From contig JALNQF010000175.1 of the NCBI GenBank assembly GCA_028456385.1, positions 28,591 through 92,590 on the forward strand: DNA of 64,000 bases, written 5' to 3'. Below, one piece after another: positions 62,909 through 64,000 of this stretch. The notes under the pieces were generated by a model that was not told the origin of the DNA, made no database searches, and saw nothing but the letters and a program-made list of their open reading frames with translations. The position numbers and the translations under genes were made by a program. The DNA is from Ophiosphaerella korrae (lineage: Eukaryota > Ascomycota > Dothideomycetes > Pleosporales > Phaeosphaeriaceae). Position 1 is the first letter of the stretch. The number at the start of each line of letters is the position of its first letter.

Positions 62909-63808
62909 TATTTCTTCATCTACTCCTTTACTTCAATACCCACTACGGCCGTTGTAATGCAACCACACTCGTAAAAGAAACACCGACGAACTCTCTTCGT
63001 CTTTTTTTTTTTTTTTTCCTTTTGACTGTTTAATAACTTATACCACGCAAGCATGGCGCACAGGGAAATTTTCTAATTGTCCGTTTTTGCACGTTTTGGC
63101 GAGACTATAAAAGCACACGCATAGGATTTTGGCGTCTGGATTGGATTATACATTAGGGTTTTGGATGGGACATGGTGTGTATTTCGTAAAGCAGATATCT
63201 TGTGGGAGTTTTTGGGGATAGTGTCGTTTTGGCTGGAATTAGCTTGGGCGCGATTGGATAGGTTGGAGTGCGGATGGGATGGTTTGAGGGGGTGAATGAA
63301 GCGATTTTTGAGACTTTCGGGTCGCTGTTATTTTGCGCGTTGGATATGCTGTGATATGTGAGGTTGTGAGGTCTAGAGGGTTTGATGGTTGCGTTGGATG
63401 GGCGTAGAGTAGGTGCTTAGCTGCATAGTACTATATATTGACGTGCTGGTTATTTCGATGAGATGGGGTTACAACCGTGAACACGACGGTACCCCACTAA
63501 CTGATTCTGTATCAGCTCGTCTTCCTACCGGGTTCACTGAGTAGTTGGAGTATCTTCCAGCATGCCCAAGCTTGCCATGACACAAGTGCACATGTACCGA
63601 AGCAAAGAAGTCGCAATCTCATATCCAGATTGCAGACTTAATATACACCACCTAATCCCAACCCCAACCCCAACATGTGGGAACATGTGGTTCTCTCCCT
63701 CCCAAATCCATAGACCTCTCCTCTCACCAAAAAAAAATAAAATAAAGAAATAAAAAACATCAACACCTCTCCGCCAGCTCATCAACAAAATCCCCAACCC
63801 CCATCCCA
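62909..63808. other. Intergenic region after the kinase
   Basis: Holds a 16-T run at 63,002-63,017 and no supported gene. From 63,640 on it becomes A/C-rich and pyrimidine-rich, consistent with a promoter for the partial gene at the window edge. Confidence 0.45.
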
Positions 63809-63925
63809 ATGCTCCCCCTCCTTACCTTCACCCTCCTCCTCCTTCTCCTCCCCCACCCCGCCCGCCCACCCCCACGGTGGCGCCCTAAACTACACCGTCG
63901 GCCCAACCTGGTACCCAGGGTACTC

Positions 63926-64000
<75 letters not shown>
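63809..64000 (+). CDS. Partial secreted protein, possibly an AA9 lytic polysaccharide monooxygenase
   Basis: An ATG at 63,809 opens a leucine-rich signal peptide (MLPLLTFTLLLLLLPHPA). About 90 bp on, the next forward frame reads HGGALNYTVGPTWYPGYS, which resembles the start of mature AA9 enzymes: an N-terminal copper-binding His followed by G-x-(V/L)-x..x-Y-x-G. The two halves are in different frames, separated by a run of C-rich codons, so one C is probably missing or extra. The rest is lost in a pure C run. AA9 enzymes cleave cellulose oxidatively outside the cell. The call rests on about 18 residues and is tentative. Confidence 0.35.
63927..64000. repeat. Poly(C) run reaching the window end
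   Basis: 74 consecutive C bases with no interruption, starting inside a presumed exon. Such a tract is not expected in coding sequence and looks like an assembly or sequencing artefact. Confidence 0.9.

Noticed and set aside
1..64000. CRISPR arrays, rRNA, tRNA or telomere repeats
   Set aside because: No regularly spaced repeats, no TTAGGG arrays and no recognisable RNA gene were seen by eye; a tRNA scan would be decisive.

Overview
This window comes from the nuclear genome of a filamentous ascomycete, most likely a dothideomycete of the Pleosporales type. The evidence is short introns (about 47-75 bp) with fungal branch points, families restricted to fungi (cutinase, HET protein, Stb6-like, Pth11/rhodopsin-type receptor, UNC93-like transporter, highly reducing PKS, SLN1-type histidine kinase), and extreme RIP-type decay of transposons. 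The lineage is an inference; no marker gene settles the species.

Region 1 (1-16,000) is an AT-rich, gene-free block. It holds at least three degenerate Ty3/gypsy copies: A (+, 3' part), B (+, truncated) and C (-, nearly full length). It also holds a ~440-550 bp LTR-like repeat in three copies and a decayed element at 14.9-15.85 kb. CpA and TpG are nearly absent and stop codons are everywhere, as repeat-induced point mutation predicts. A normal-GC island sits at 13.0-13.65 kb.

Region 2 (16.9-36.7 kb) holds: secreted cutinase (+); UNC93-like transporter (+, with an apparent frameshift and a twin intron, or stwintron); stand-alone Dit1/PvcA-type isocyanide synthase (+); very long coiled-coil protein (-); mitochondrial short/branched-chain acyl-CoA dehydrogenase (-); Rmd5/Gid2-type GID E3 ligase subunit (-); Stb6-like protein (+); HET-domain protein (-).

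Region 3 (37.4-54.2 kb) looks like a small polyketide gene cluster. It has a highly reducing PKS (KS-AT-DH-MT-ER-KR-ACP, 9 exons, -) without a release domain, an alpha-oxoamine synthase (-), a Pth11-like seven-helix receptor (+), an AATase-type O-acyltransferase (+) and a DHA2-type MFS exporter (+). A reasonable model is that the PKS builds a reduced chain, the oxoamine synthase releases it by condensation with an amino acid to give an amino-ketone (as in fumonisin-type pathways), the acyltransferase acylates a hydroxyl and the MFS pump exports the product. The PKS as given carries a one-base break in its KS domain, so the cluster may be silent in this isolate, or the base may be an assembly error.

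Region 4 (54.2-64 kb) has a 3.3 kb gene-poor stretch, a conserved-looking single-exon protein of unknown function, a SLN1-type hybrid histidine kinase of the osmosensing HOG pathway, and, at the very edge, what looks like the first exon of an AA9 lytic polysaccharide monooxygenase cut off by a pure 74-base poly(C) run.

Exon joins were made by hand from reading frame, GT/GC donors, AG acceptors and branch points; none is confirmed by RNA.
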